Positions 18,843 through 28,331 of a DNA stretch of 64,000 nt are shown here, piece by piece. The notes beneath the pieces were generated by a model that was not told where the DNA came from, did no database searches, and saw only the letters and a program-made list of their open reading frames with translations. Within the stretch, counting starts at the first letter, position 1; each line of letters starts with the position of its first letter. The DNA is from Oscillospiraceae bacterium (lineage in GTDB: Bacteria; Bacillota; Clostridia; Oscillospirales; Ruminococcaceae), in contig WQXO01000007.1 in assembly GCA_009784825.1 (NCBI GenBank), forward strand, positions 81,474 through 145,473, written 5' to 3'. The translations under genes and the position numbers were made by a program.

Positions 18843-19984
18843 GTGAACTCAACATTTTGTGTTATATAACCAATATAACAATATTACTCTTAATTGGTGT
18901 TTTATTTGCGATTATTCCGCTGATAACCCGCAAGAACTTCTTATTCGGGGTGCGTGTTCCCATTGAACAGCAGAGCCACCCCACGGCATTAGTATTAAAA
19001 AAGAGGTATCTGCGCGGGATAGTCATTGCTACGTTTATATCACTTGTATTGGCAACCGCACAATTCTTGCTGTATGAACGGTGGTGCATTATCGCAGTTA
19101 TGTACCTGCCTTTTGTGATGGTCATTGCACAGTTCGCCGTGTATATCCCTTGTTGGAGGAAAGCCAAGTCTCTCAAAAAAAGTGAGGGGTGGAATGTTCC
19201 GCAGATTGCGGCGGCAGACACTCGCTCGGCATATGCTAATGAGAAAATGAAGTCGATACCTTGGGGGTATTACATTATATCGTTGATTGCGGTTTTTGCG
19301 TGTATTATTGCGGGGTTCGCAGTGTACCCCGAGTTACCGGATATGATTCCCACCCACTATGATATTAATATGGAACCCGACGCTTGGTCGGAGAAGTCTA
19401 TATGGGTTATATTGTTAATTCCGCTGTTTATGCTGCTTATGCTCGCTACTATGGTTGTGACCGCTATGGTGTTCGCACGGACAAAGCTGCAGATTAACCC
19501 GCAGAACCCTGTTCTTTCGTTTGCACAGAATAAGGCGTATCGCAGAGGTATGCAGCATTGTTTGGGAATTCTAACTCTATGTATTACCGCAATGTTCATA
19601 TTGTTGTTCATACCGGTGGTTATGCCGGGGACGACTACCCCCTCCGCACCTTTTTGGATATTGGTAATCGGTATGTGTGTGCCTTTGATTGTGTTTCAAG
19701 TGAGGGCAGGACAGGGCGGATGCAAGCTCAATCCCAAAATTGATGAGGAGGAGCCTGATATTTCGGGTAATGCCGTTCCCGTGGTTAAGGGACGCAACGA
19801 CGACGAACACTGGTTCTTGGGAATGTTTTATTATAATAAGAATGACCCTGCGATTATGGTGGAAGACCGCTTCGGTGCGAATATCGGGTTCAATTATGCG
19901 AGGCTTCCCGCACAGATAACCACAGGAATTCTCGCCATCGGAACAATTGTATTGTATGTGTGGATTACGGTGATATTTATATAA
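18839..19984 (+). CDS. DUF1648/SdpI-like membrane protein
   Basis: 381 aa with about eight hydrophobic segments. The central PELPDMIPTHYDINMEPDAWSEKS is the DUF1648 signature, found in SdpI-type immunity proteins and in many GntR-linked membrane proteins. It is translationally coupled to the GntR gene. A role in resistance to a membrane-active compound or in envelope stress is an inference from this pairing. Confidence 0.85.
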   Translation: MSELNILCYITNITILLLIGVLFAIIPLITRKNFLFGVRVPIEQQSHPTALVLKKRYLRGIVIATFISLVLATAQFLLYERWCIIAVMYLPFVMVIAQFAVYIPCWRKAKSLKKSEGWNVPQIAAADTRSAYANEKMKSIPWGYYIISLIAVFACIIAGFAVYPELPDMIPTHYDINMEPDAWSEKSIWVILLIPLFMLLMLATMVVTAMVFARTKLQINPQNPVLSFAQNKAYRRGMQHCLGILTLCITAMFILLFIPVVMPGTTTPSAPFWILVIGMCVPLIVFQVRAGQGGCKLNPKIDEEEPDISGNAVPVVKGRNDDEHWFLGMFYYNKNDPAIMVEDRFGANIGFNYARLPAQITTGILAIGTIVLYVWITVIFI

Positions 19985-20007
19985 GGCGATGATTTATATA
20001 AAAAGCA

Positions 20008-20043
20008 ACGGCGGTTTTAGTAACACTCTACTAAAACCGCCGT
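20008..20043 (-). terminator. Terminator of tRNA-Gly(UCC)
   Basis: A perfect 15-bp stem (ACGGCGGTTTTAGTA and complement) with a 6-nt loop. On the minus strand it is followed by TGCTTTTTATA. It may also stop the + strand DUF1648 transcript. Confidence 0.85.
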
Positions 20044-20046
20044 TTC

Positions 20047-20117
20047 AGCGGGTAGCGGGAATCGAACCCGCACGACCAGCTTGGAAGGCTGGGATTCTGC
20101 CATTGAACTACACCCGC
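20047..20117 (-). tRNA. tRNA-Gly (anticodon TCC)
   Basis: Cloverleaf of 71 nt without encoded CCA. The anticodon loop is CTTCCAA in the stem CAGC...GCTG, with the T-arm GCGGGTTCGATTCCCGC. It is a single-gene unit with a downstream hairpin. Confidence 0.95.
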
Positions 20118-20305
20118 AAATCGCTTAGCCATTATACCACTGTTATTAATATTTGTCAAGCACTTTTTTTGTTTTATGGTAAATTGAGGTAAAATGCGGG
20201 AAATCTCCGTTATTCATATGACGATGTTTTTTAAATCACATCACTTGATTTATTTAAACACCGTCATCATGTTTTTTACAATTGATAATTAACGCAACAT
20301 TTTTA

Positions 20306-20334
20306 TTGACGGCACAGCAGTTATGTGTTATAAT
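20306..20334 (+). promoter_or_regulatory. Promoter abutting the ABC-F start codon
   Basis: TTGACG, 17-bp spacer, TATAAT, then TTTTTT and the ATG at 20341. Transcription should begin at or next to the ATG, so the mRNA is probably leaderless. Confidence 0.75.
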
Positions 20335-20340
20335 TTTTTT

Positions 20341-22224
20341 ATGATTATCTCACTTGAAAATATTAGCAGATACTATAACGGTGAGCAGGTGCTTAAGAAC
20401 ATATCGCTCACCATCGAGGACAACGAACGTATCGGCTTAATCGGAATTAACGGGTGCGGGAAATCCACACTGCTCAAAATCATTGCGGGAGTAGATGTAC
20501 CCGACAATCAGCCCGAACCGTTCACACCAAAAATATACAGGAACAAAGAAGCCGGAATAGGCTTCCTTGCACAGGATAGCGGACTTAATCGTGAGTGTTC
20601 TGTTATTGATGAAATGAAGGGAGTTTTCCGTGAATTATTAGATATTGCCGAACGTCTTGAGGAGTTACGTGACAACAACTTGACCGAGCAATACGCTGAA
20701 GAGTATTCACAGAAATCTGCCTATTTTGAAACTAATGACGGGTATCTGATTGATGTAAAAATTAATAAAATTTTGAACGGTATGGGGTTTCCGACGGATA
20801 CCCATGACCGAATTATCTCGACTTTAAGCGGAGGTGAAAAAACCCGCCTTGCTTTAGCCAAGCTGTTACTCGAAAACCCTGCCTTGCTTATTCTTGACGA
20901 GCCAACCAACCACCTTGACTTTGATACTGTTATGTGGTTGGAGGAGTATCTCAGCGAATACAAGGGGGCATTATTAATTGTTTCCCATGACAGGTACTTC
21001 CTTGATAAGTTAGTCACCTCTGTCTGTGAAATTGAACGTGGGGTTCTTAGGCGGTTTAAGGGGAATTATACGGCATTTGTCGGGCAAAAGCAGGAATATG
21101 TTACCCGTCAGTTAAAAGAATATGAGGCACAGGCGGAAGAAATCGCAAAGCTGCAGGATTATGTGGCACGCAATATTGTTCGGGCATCAACCTCAAATAT
21201 GGCGAAAAGTCGGGTTAAAAAATTAGAGTCCATGGAGTTAATCGAGAAACCTGTGCTTAGTGAGAAGTCTGCGAAAATTAAGCTGACATATGACCGTGAA
21301 CCCCCTAAGGAGTTATTGACGGTTGAGAATGTGAGATTAACAGTCGGTGCAGACTCAACCGCAGTAACATTAATCGATAATCTGTCATTCGATATTCGGC
21401 GTGGTGAGAAAATGGCGATTGTCGGTGCTAACGGGAGCGGAAAAACCTCACTGCTTAAGGTTATTCAAAATAAGTTACCGCATACTAAAGGGAATATCGA
21501 ATGGGGAGAGAATGTGAGAATTTCTTATTTCGAGCAGGAGAATTCCCGCCTTAATCCCAATGACACGGTTATGAACGCTGTCCATAAGCTATACCCGCGT
21601 ATGACGGAACTTGAAGTCCGCTCACTTTTAGGCAGTGTAAGAATTACCGGAGAGGATGTATATAAAAAAGTCGGTGTTATATCGGGGGGAGAGCGTGCTA
21701 AGTTAAGATTTGCGATTATGATGCTTGAGAGGGGGAATGTGCTTATTCTCGATGAGCCGACCAACCATCTTGATATAAGCACCCGTGAGGTTCTTGAGGA
21801 CGCTTTGTGCGAATATACGGGGACGATTATATATGTTTCCCATGACAGGTATTTATTAAACAAGCTGTCCTCACGTATTCTTGAAATAACCGATATGGGT
21901 GTTCGCAGTTTTAGCGGGTTTGATGAATATGTAAATAATCGCAGAATTCCTGTAGGGAGCGATGCTCACATCGCTCCGAAAACCACAAACACCTATAAAA
22001 ATAAGGAACAGCGTGTTAATGAAGCGAAAAAGCGAACCCGCATTAAAGAGCTTGAAGCAGATATGCAGAATTGTGAAGCATTGTTGAACGAGTTGCAAAA
22101 CGATATGGCTGACCCTGTTATTTCTGCTGATTATCAGCTTATGCAGGAGAAATACATCATGTATGAAGAAACTAAGAAGCGGCTGGCAGAATTAGATAAT
22201 GAATGGCTGCTGCTTTCGGAATAA
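20341..22224 (+). CDS. ABC-F family ATPase
   Basis: 627 aa cytoplasmic protein with two ABC domains and no membrane segment: Walker A GINGCGKST at 35-43 and GANGSGKTS at 362-370, signatures LSGGEKTR and ISGGERAK, two LDEPTNHLD Walker B motifs, and a C-terminal coiled coil. ABC-F proteins act on the ribosome; some give antibiotic protection. The start is ATG 20341 since family members begin with MI(I/L)xxxNI. The earlier in-frame ATG at 20323 overlaps the -10 box and cannot be used from this promoter. A P-type ATPase follows 28 bp later. Confidence 0.93.
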   Translation: MIISLENISRYYNGEQVLKNISLTIEDNERIGLIGINGCGKSTLLKIIAGVDVPDNQPEPFTPKIYRNKEAGIGFLAQDSGLNRECSVIDEMKGVFRELLDIAERLEELRDNNLTEQYAEEYSQKSAYFETNDGYLIDVKINKILNGMGFPTDTHDRIISTLSGGEKTRLALAKLLLENPALLILDEPTNHLDFDTVMWLEEYLSEYKGALLIVSHDRYFLDKLVTSVCEIERGVLRRFKGNYTAFVGQKQEYVTRQLKEYEAQAEEIAKLQDYVARNIVRASTSNMAKSRVKKLESMELIEKPVLSEKSAKIKLTYDREPPKELLTVENVRLTVGADSTAVTLIDNLSFDIRRGEKMAIVGANGSGKTSLLKVIQNKLPHTKGNIEWGENVRISYFEQENSRLNPNDTVMNAVHKLYPRMTELEVRSLLGSVRITGEDVYKKVGVISGGERAKLRFAIMMLERGNVLILDEPTNHLDISTREVLEDALCEYTGTIIYVSHDRYLLNKLSSRILEITDMGVRSFSGFDEYVNNRRIPVGSDAHIAPKTTNTYKNKEQRVNEAKKRTRIKELEADMQNCEALLNELQNDMADPVISADYQLMQEKYIMYEETKKRLAELDNEWLLLSE

Positions 22225-22252
22225 CCCGACATAATTATAAGGAGATTGATTT

Positions 22253-24940
22253 ATGCAAAGACATCGGAGTAGTTTACAGGATATTTTTAAGGAGTTGCAG
22301 ACCGATTCGGGTAAAGGCTTGACAAGCGGGCAAATCCCCGATATTCAAAAAGAAAAAGGGTTGAACAAGTTCGATGATGAAAAGAAAGAGACGGTTTTGC
22401 AAAAGGCACTTCATCATCTTGTTGATATAACGTCGCTGATTTTATTAGCGGCGGCGGTTATTGCGTTTATTGTAGCGATATTCGACCCGTCACACGGGTT
22501 CACTGACTCGATTGTCATTATGTCAATCGTGGTCATAAACGTCGTCCTCGCCACTAAGCAGGAAATGGGGGCGGAGAAAGCATTAGACGCTTTAAAGAAT
22601 ATGCACGCAAATATGACGGTTGTTCTTCGTGATGGTGAAAAGCAGAATATTAATGCTGTGGATTTGGTGCCGGGTGACATTCTTATATTAGGGGCGGGGG
22701 ATATGATTCCCGCAGACGCACGAATTATCGAAAGCTCTAACTTAAAGGTGGACGAGTCTATTCTGACGGGGGAAAGTGTTCCTGTTGAAAAAGACGGGAA
22801 TTTGGAAATCGCCGAAGACGCCCCCTTAGGTGACAGGTTTAATATGCTGTTCTCGGGTTGTCTTATTACTAACGGCAGGGTTAAGGCTGTTGTTGTCGAA
22901 ACCGGTATGTCCACCGAAATGGGCAAAATTGCGGGGTTGTTAAGCGATACCAAAAAAGTGAAAACACCGCTCCAAAAGAAGATGGACGGTTTGGGGAGAA
23001 TTCTGTGTATGGTCGCAATTGCGGCGGGTGCGGGAATGTTCCTTATGGAAATAATCAACGGGAATTTCGCTGAGAACCCGCTGTTAGTATTATTGAACGC
23101 TGTTTCTATGGCGGTTGCGGTTGTTCCTGAATGTCTGCCTATTATTGTAACAGCTTCATTGGCATACGGGGTTATGCTTATGGCGAATAAGCATGCGATT
23201 ATTCGCAGGCTTTCCGCTGTCGAAACCCTTGGCAGTGCGTCGGTTATATGCTCGGATAAGACGGGTACGCTTACTATGAACCGCATGACCATTCAAAAAG
23301 TGTGGATACCCGGGCATGACCCCATTGATGCACAAAGCGACTTTAATCATAATGAGCGGTTTCTTATTGAAATTATGTCGTTGGCGAGTAATGCCTCTAT
23401 TGAAGTTAATGCAGAGGGGGAATCTGTTAAGGAAATAGGCGACCCCACTGAAACTGCCATAGTACGGTTACTGCGGGATAAGAATATTACGAAAAAGAGC
23501 CTTGACGCAATTTTTTATAAAATGCACGAGCTTCCCTTCGATTCTCAAAGAAAGTTGATGACTACGGTTCATGAGTTACCCGAGACCGAGAAGCCTAAGG
23601 AGGGTCAGCACCGGTATATATCTATTACTAAAGGTGCATTTGACAGGATTCCGATTGACCCTGCTACGGTATGCGGGGATACCGCTAAACGTATTCATGA
23701 TGAATTTGCTCAAAGTGCGTTGAGGGTTATTGCGGCGGGCTATAAGTATTATGAGGAGCTGCCTGCTGTTCTCGATGAAGCGGAGCTTGAGAAGGATTTG
23801 ATATTCGCCGGATTTGTGGGAATGATTGACCCGCCTCGCCCTGAAAGTGCTATTGCGGTTCAAACCGCAAAGGAGGCGGGAATTAAAACAGTTATGATTA
23901 CCGGCGACCATGTTATTACCGCTTCGGCAATCGCAAAGGAAATCGGGATATTCAGCGAGGGTGACAAGACCATGACCGGCGTGGAATTAGCGAAAATGAG
24001 CGACGATGAATTAGCCGAGAATGTCAAGAGTTATTCAGTGTATGCCCGTGTCAGTCCGGAGGATAAAATTCGCATAGTTAAGGCGTGGCAGTCCCACGGG
24101 GAGGTTGTTGCCATGACCGGTGACGGGGTTAATGACGCTCCCGCACTTAAGGCGGCTAATGCGGGGGTGGCAATGGGTTCGGGGACTGATGTTTCTAAGA
24201 GTGCCTCCGATGTGGTTTTGACCGACGACAACTTCGCTTCAATCGTAGACGCAGTTAAGGAAGGCAGGCGAGTTTATACCAATATACGAAAAGTCCTATG
24301 TTCGCTGATTTCCTGTAACCTTTCCGAAATATTCACCATGTTATTGGGTATTCTGTTCTGGCAGAGGGCACCGATTGTGGCAATACAACTATTATTCATT
24401 AATGTGGTAGCCGATGGCGTTCCCGATTTATGTATGTGTCGTGAGCCTGCCGAGAAGGACGTTATGCGGCAGAAGCCTGTTGAAAAGAATGAAAGCATTT
24501 TCGCAAGAGGAGTGGCGACAAGGATTATTATATACGGGACTGTGTTTGCTGTGGTGTCGCTGATTGCGTATTACCTGGGTGCTTTTGTGGACGTTTATGA
24601 CGGTTATGCCCCCTCTCACGAAATAGGCATGACAATGGCGTATCTTGTAATCGGCGGGTCGTCGGTTGTAAATATTCTTAATGTGAGGAGTTTCAGTGAG
24701 TCGGTATTCTCAAAGAACTTCTTCGGGAATAAAATGCTGTTAGCGGGGATTTGTTTTTCATTTGCCGCATTAGGCTTGACTGCCACAGTACCCGGATTAA
24801 GGGACGTTTTCTACTGTGTTCCGATGGGCTCGAACCACTGGCTCATTGCAATCGGGTTGTCCCTTGCACCGTTATTCGCAGGTGAGATTCATAAAATATT
24901 CGTTAGACGGAAGATGAAAAAATTGACTGTCGGGAATTGA
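22253..24940 (+). CDS. P-type (P2A, calcium-type) cation ATPase
   Basis: 895 aa inner-membrane pump. The actuator loop has LTGES, phosphorylation occurs at D335 in SDKTGTLT, and the hinge is TGDGVNDAPALKAANAGVAMG. The usual ion-binding PEGLP of helix M4 reads PECLP here. The N-terminus is the cation-ATPase N domain and the C-terminus has the M7-M10 helices. AAGGAG lies before the ATG. It ends with a GC-rich hairpin. Calcium is the likely substrate by family, but the Gly-to-Cys change leaves specificity open. Confidence 0.9.
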   Translation: MQRHRSSLQDIFKELQTDSGKGLTSGQIPDIQKEKGLNKFDDEKKETVLQKALHHLVDITSLILLAAAVIAFIVAIFDPSHGFTDSIVIMSIVVINVVLATKQEMGAEKALDALKNMHANMTVVLRDGEKQNINAVDLVPGDILILGAGDMIPADARIIESSNLKVDESILTGESVPVEKDGNLEIAEDAPLGDRFNMLFSGCLITNGRVKAVVVETGMSTEMGKIAGLLSDTKKVKTPLQKKMDGLGRILCMVAIAAGAGMFLMEIINGNFAENPLLVLLNAVSMAVAVVPECLPIIVTASLAYGVMLMANKHAIIRRLSAVETLGSASVICSDKTGTLTMNRMTIQKVWIPGHDPIDAQSDFNHNERFLIEIMSLASNASIEVNAEGESVKEIGDPTETAIVRLLRDKNITKKSLDAIFYKMHELPFDSQRKLMTTVHELPETEKPKEGQHRYISITKGAFDRIPIDPATVCGDTAKRIHDEFAQSALRVIAAGYKYYEELPAVLDEAELEKDLIFAGFVGMIDPPRPESAIAVQTAKEAGIKTVMITGDHVITASAIAKEIGIFSEGDKTMTGVELAKMSDDELAENVKSYSVYARVSPEDKIRIVKAWQSHGEVVAMTGDGVNDAPALKAANAGVAMGSGTDVSKSASDVVLTDDNFASIVDAVKEGRRVYTNIRKVLCSLISCNLSEIFTMLLGILFWQRAPIVAIQLLFINVVADGVPDLCMCREPAEKDVMRQKPVEKNESIFARGVATRIIIYGTVFAVVSLIAYYLGAFVDVYDGYAPSHEIGMTMAYLVIGGSSVVNILNVRSFSESVFSKNFFGNKMLLAGICFSFAALGLTATVPGLRDVFYCVPMGSNHWLIAIGLSLAPLFAGEIHKIFVRRKMKKLTVGN

Positions 24941-24963
24941 AATAATCTTCAGTTTATCACGTT

Positions 24964-24986
24964 TGCCGCCGATTTTCTCGGCGGCA
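24964..24986 (+). terminator. Hairpin downstream of the P-type ATPase
   Basis: A 9-bp perfect stem (TGCCGCCGA / TCGGCGGCA) with a 5-nt loop is followed by GATATATTTT. The tail is T-rich but interrupted. Confidence 0.7.
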
Positions 24987-25008
24987 GATATATTTTCCAG
25001 ATAAAATG

Positions 25009-25037
25009 TTGACAATGCGGGAAATATATGTTATGAT
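25009..25037 (+). promoter_or_regulatory. Promoter of tRNA-Arg
   Basis: TTGACA, 17-bp spacer, TATGAT, 22 nt before the tRNA. Confidence 0.85.
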
Positions 25038-25059
25038 GTTAAACGTATTATAAGCAGAC

Positions 25060-25133
<74 letters not shown>

Positions 25134-25241
25134 TGACGGACAATGTACAATGTACAATTGACAATTGACAATTATTTTAAAGCAAGCTTGTATAATCCTT
25201 TATTAATTGTCAATTGTGCATTGTCAACTGTCAATTGTCAT
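25134..25241. repeat. Inverted ACAATTG-type repeat between two tRNA genes
   Basis: GACAATGTACAATGTACAAT-like units on the left face complementary CAATTGTCAATTGTGCATTG-like units on the right. A transcript through both tRNAs would fold here into a long hairpin. It may aid processing or termination, or be a mobile repeat. Confidence 0.8.
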
Positions 25242-25316
25242 GGTGGGTGTGGCGCAGTTGGTTAGCGCGTCAGATTGTGGCTCTGAAGGCCGTGAGTTCG
25301 AATCTCATCATCCACC
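25242..25316 (+). tRNA. tRNA-His (anticodon GTG)
   Basis: 75-nt cloverleaf. The anticodon loop is TTGTGGC, and the extra 5' G (G-1) pairs with C73 as expected for tRNA-His. CCA is not encoded. It is followed by a short T-rich stretch and hppA. Confidence 0.95.
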
Positions 25317-25364
25317 CTTTTCTTTTGGTTTTCACGCACAATAATTATTTAGGAGCTGATTAAA

Positions 25365-27578
25365 TTGGTTGAGAATCTATTCTGGGTAGGTTACATCGGA
25401 GCGGCAGCATCACTTGTGTTCGCACTTATTCAAGCACGCAAGGTCATGAAGTTTTCTGAGGGCGACGAGAAAATGCAGAAAATTGCACAGGCAATCCGAA
25501 CGGGTGCAAATGCTTTTATGAAACGCCAGTACAGCACGGTTGCTATTATTCTCGGAGGCATTTTCCTCCTCCTTGCCGCACTTGCGTACATACCCTTGTT
25601 ATTCGGTCAGAGCGGTTACATAAACGTGTTTACACCGTTCGCTTTCATCACGGGGGGAACCTTAACCGCGTTGTGCGGCTTCATCGGAATGAAGGTTTCC
25701 ACCAACGCCAACGCCCGTACCGCTCATGCCGCAACCGAAAGCCTTAATAAGGCTCTTCGTGTGTCGTTTGCGTCAGGGTCGGTTATGGGATTTATTGTAA
25801 ACGGGTTGGCTATTCTTGAAATAACGGTCTGGTTTATGCTTTTAAAATATGCGTTTAAGCAACCTGATGACGTTATCGCATATACCATGGTTACATTCGG
25901 AATGGGCGTTGCTGTGGTTGCCGTGTTCGCACGTGTCGGTGGCGGTATATTCACCAAAGCCGCAGACGTCGGTGCGGACTTAGTCGGTAAGGTAGAAGCC
26001 GGAATTCCTGAGGACGACCCCCGTAACCCCGCTGTTATCGCTGATAACGTGGGTGATAATGTGGGCGACGTTGCGGGAATGGGTGCAGACTTACATGAAA
26101 GTAACTCCAACGCATTAGTGGCGACCATCGCCATCAGCTTTGGTGCGGGGTACGGAATTGCGGGATTTATGCTACCAATTATCGTGTCGGTGGTAGGTGT
26201 AATCTGTTCGATTATCGGTACGTTCTTCGTTCGCACAAAGGAACAAACTGACCAGAAATCACTCTTGGGTTCACTCAGAAGAGGTGTTTATGTAGCAGGC
26301 GGACTTGCGGCTGTTATTACAATGCCTTTGATTTATTATATTGCCAACAACGCTCCTGCACAAACCGAAGGTATTGCAAACCCTATGGCTAATAACGTGT
26401 GGGGATTATGCGGAGCGGTAATCGTCGGTATCATTGCAGGGTTTATCGTAAGCCTTTTCACAGAGTATTACACCTCTGACGCAAGTAAGCCCACTCGTGA
26501 GCTTGCCGCTTCAAGTGAAAGCGGTGCCGCTCCTTTGATGATTGGCGGTTTATCACTCGGTATGAAATCAACTGCAGGCCCGCTCCTTACAATCGGCGGT
26601 GCCGCATTAGCGAGTTTCTGCATTTCGGGTGGTATGGACTACCTCAGAAACGGCGGTATATTAGACTATAACGCAGGGTTATACGGGATTGGACTTTCCG
26701 CTGTTGCTATGCTCGCAACTAACGCGATTATTCTTGCGACTGACGCATTCGGCCCCGTTGCGGATAACGCCGGCGGAATTGCCGAAATGGCTCATTTACC
26801 CGCAGAGGTTCGTGAACGCACCGACGCACTCGATGCACTCGGAAACACTACTGCGGCTACCGGTAAAGGGTTCGCAATCGCCTCAAACGCATTCACGGGG
26901 CTGGCACTCTTAGTTTCTTATGTGAATGTTGCCCTTGCTGAAATGGGTAAAGGCTGTGAAACTTGTGTAGAATTAGGCGAGAACTGCTCTGACCATGCAC
27001 TTAACTTAGCGATTACTAATCCGCCTGTTCTTATCGGGTTCTTCGCGGGAGCGGCTGTGGTGTTCTTGTTTGCGGCACTTTGTATGTCGGCGGTTCAGAG
27101 GGCGGCACAAAGTATCGTTAAAGAGGTCAGACGGCAGTTCAAAGAAATTAAAGGTCTGTTAGAGGGGAAAGAGGGCGTTGAAGCCGATTATGCAACTTGT
27201 GTTGACATATGCACAAGAGGGGCTTTAAAAGAAATGGTTGCCCCTGCCCTGCTCACAATCGCCGCACCTATACTTGTGGGATTAGTTCTCGGTTCAGCAG
27301 GTGTTGTCGGTTATTTAGCGGGAATTATTGTTATCGGGTTCTCAATGGCAGTGTTTATGTTAAACTCCGGCGGTGCTTGGGATAATGCCAAGAAGCATAT
27401 CGAGCAAGGGAACTTCGGCGGTAAGGGCAGTGATAATCATAAGGCGGCAGTAATCGGTGATACGGTGGGTGACCCCTTAAAAGATACGGCAGGTCCGTCG
27501 TTCAATAACGTAATCACGGTTTCTTGTACTGTTGCGATTGTGTTTATTGGAATAACTGTGGCGTTCTCGTTGCTGTAA
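25365..27578 (+). CDS. hppA: Membrane-bound proton/sodium pyrophosphatase
   Basis: 737 aa integral membrane pump with about 16 hydrophobic helices that uses PPi hydrolysis to move H+ or Na+. The substrate motif DVGADLVGKVEAGIPEDDPRNP, DNVGDNVGDVAGMGADL and the second acidic site IGDTVGDPLKDTAGPS are present. GNTTAATGKG carries Ala where K+-independent enzymes have Lys, so it should be the K+-dependent class. The start is TTG with AGGAG 9 nt upstream. It fits a PPi-based energy economy together with ppdK. Confidence 0.96.
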   Translation: MVENLFWVGYIGAAASLVFALIQARKVMKFSEGDEKMQKIAQAIRTGANAFMKRQYSTVAIILGGIFLLLAALAYIPLLFGQSGYINVFTPFAFITGGTLTALCGFIGMKVSTNANARTAHAATESLNKALRVSFASGSVMGFIVNGLAILEITVWFMLLKYAFKQPDDVIAYTMVTFGMGVAVVAVFARVGGGIFTKAADVGADLVGKVEAGIPEDDPRNPAVIADNVGDNVGDVAGMGADLHESNSNALVATIAISFGAGYGIAGFMLPIIVSVVGVICSIIGTFFVRTKEQTDQKSLLGSLRRGVYVAGGLAAVITMPLIYYIANNAPAQTEGIANPMANNVWGLCGAVIVGIIAGFIVSLFTEYYTSDASKPTRELAASSESGAAPLMIGGLSLGMKSTAGPLLTIGGAALASFCISGGMDYLRNGGILDYNAGLYGIGLSAVAMLATNAIILATDAFGPVADNAGGIAEMAHLPAEVRERTDALDALGNTTAATGKGFAIASNAFTGLALLVSYVNVALAEMGKGCETCVELGENCSDHALNLAITNPPVLIGFFAGAAVVFLFAALCMSAVQRAAQSIVKEVRRQFKEIKGLLEGKEGVEADYATCVDICTRGALKEMVAPALLTIAAPILVGLVLGSAGVVGYLAGIIVIGFSMAVFMLNSGGAWDNAKKHIEQGNFGGKGSDNHKAAVIGDTVGDPLKDTAGPSFNNVITVSCTVAIVFIGITVAFSLL

Positions 27579-27610
27579 GCCGATAGAATTGATGTTATAT
27601 TTAATAAGGT

Positions 27611-27636
27611 GGGGTACAGGTAACTGTGCCCCTTGT
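27611..27636 (+). terminator. Hairpin after hppA
   Basis: GGGGTACAG / CTGTGCCCC with loop GTAA, followed by TTGTT. A weak terminator or attenuator before the response regulator gene. Confidence 0.5.
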
Positions 27637-27657
27637 TAACAAAGTTAAGGAGAATAT

Positions 27658-28308
27658 ATGTCGAGAAATAAAATTATTGTGGTTGATGATAATCCTGTCA
27701 CCCTCGCTATATGCGATAAGGTATTGGGTATGTCGTTTGAAGTGTTTGCGGTGGAATCGGCGATTAAAATGTTCGAGATAATTGATGAGGTTATGCCCTC
27801 ATTAATCGTTCTTGACGTTGAAATGCCGGGCATGGACGGGTATGAGGCCATCAAAACATTAAAAGCCAATGATGTCTATAAAGATATTGCGGTGGTGTTC
27901 CTTTCTGCACTTGATGACGCTAAGAGTGAGATGGCAGGGTTGGACTTGGGTGCGGTTGATTATATTCATAAACCTTTCGACGGGCAAATCCTTTTACGGC
28001 GGGTTGAAAAGCACATTAAAGTAATCGAGGGCAGGCATGAGCTGCTTGAGCTGAATAAATTAATAGATGAATTGTCGAGGCACAAAAGCAAGAATTCTAA
28101 GGAATTGATAGACCACCTCTTAGCCCGTGAGGAAATCCTCACCCGAATGGCTCATGATATTCGCTCGCCGCTTAACACCATTATGGATATGATTGCCACC
28201 GCCATAAACACAAACAATGTTGACGAAATTATTAACTGCCTCGGAAAAGCTGATATTGAATCAAGATTGATTTTAGAAATAATCGACGACGTTCTCGACA
28301 TTGAATAA
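27658..28308 (+). CDS. Response regulator with DHp-like domain but no kinase domain
   Basis: 216 aa. A REC domain (1-125, acceptor in IVLDVEMPGMDG), a linker helix, then a histidine-containing segment MAHDIRSPLNTIMDM that matches the H-box of HisKA. The protein ends shortly after this helical hairpin (LILEIIDDVLDIE) with no ATP-binding domain. It could be a phosphotransfer intermediate, possibly for the hybrid kinases at 4.4-8.8 kb, or a truncated kinase. AAGGAG lies before the ATG. The downstream antiporter gene starts 23 bp later. Confidence 0.85.
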   Translation: MSRNKIIVVDDNPVTLAICDKVLGMSFEVFAVESAIKMFEIIDEVMPSLIVLDVEMPGMDGYEAIKTLKANDVYKDIAVVFLSALDDAKSEMAGLDLGAVDYIHKPFDGQILLRRVEKHIKVIEGRHELLELNKLIDELSRHKSKNSKELIDHLLAREEILTRMAHDIRSPLNTIMDMIATAINTNNVDEIINCLGKADIESRLILEIIDDVLDIE

Positions 28309-28331
28309 AATTAGTTAAAAGGATAGATTAA

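Noticed and set aside
20323..22224. ABC-F start at the upstream ATG (20323)
   Set aside because: This ATG overlaps the TATAAT box of the only good promoter, and family members begin at the M-I-I-S-L motif at 20341.
22414..23292. Long antisense frame (292 aa) in the P-type ATPase gene
   Set aside because: It is a shadow of a conserved coding region, with no ribosome binding site or promoter, and a composition typical of reverse reading.
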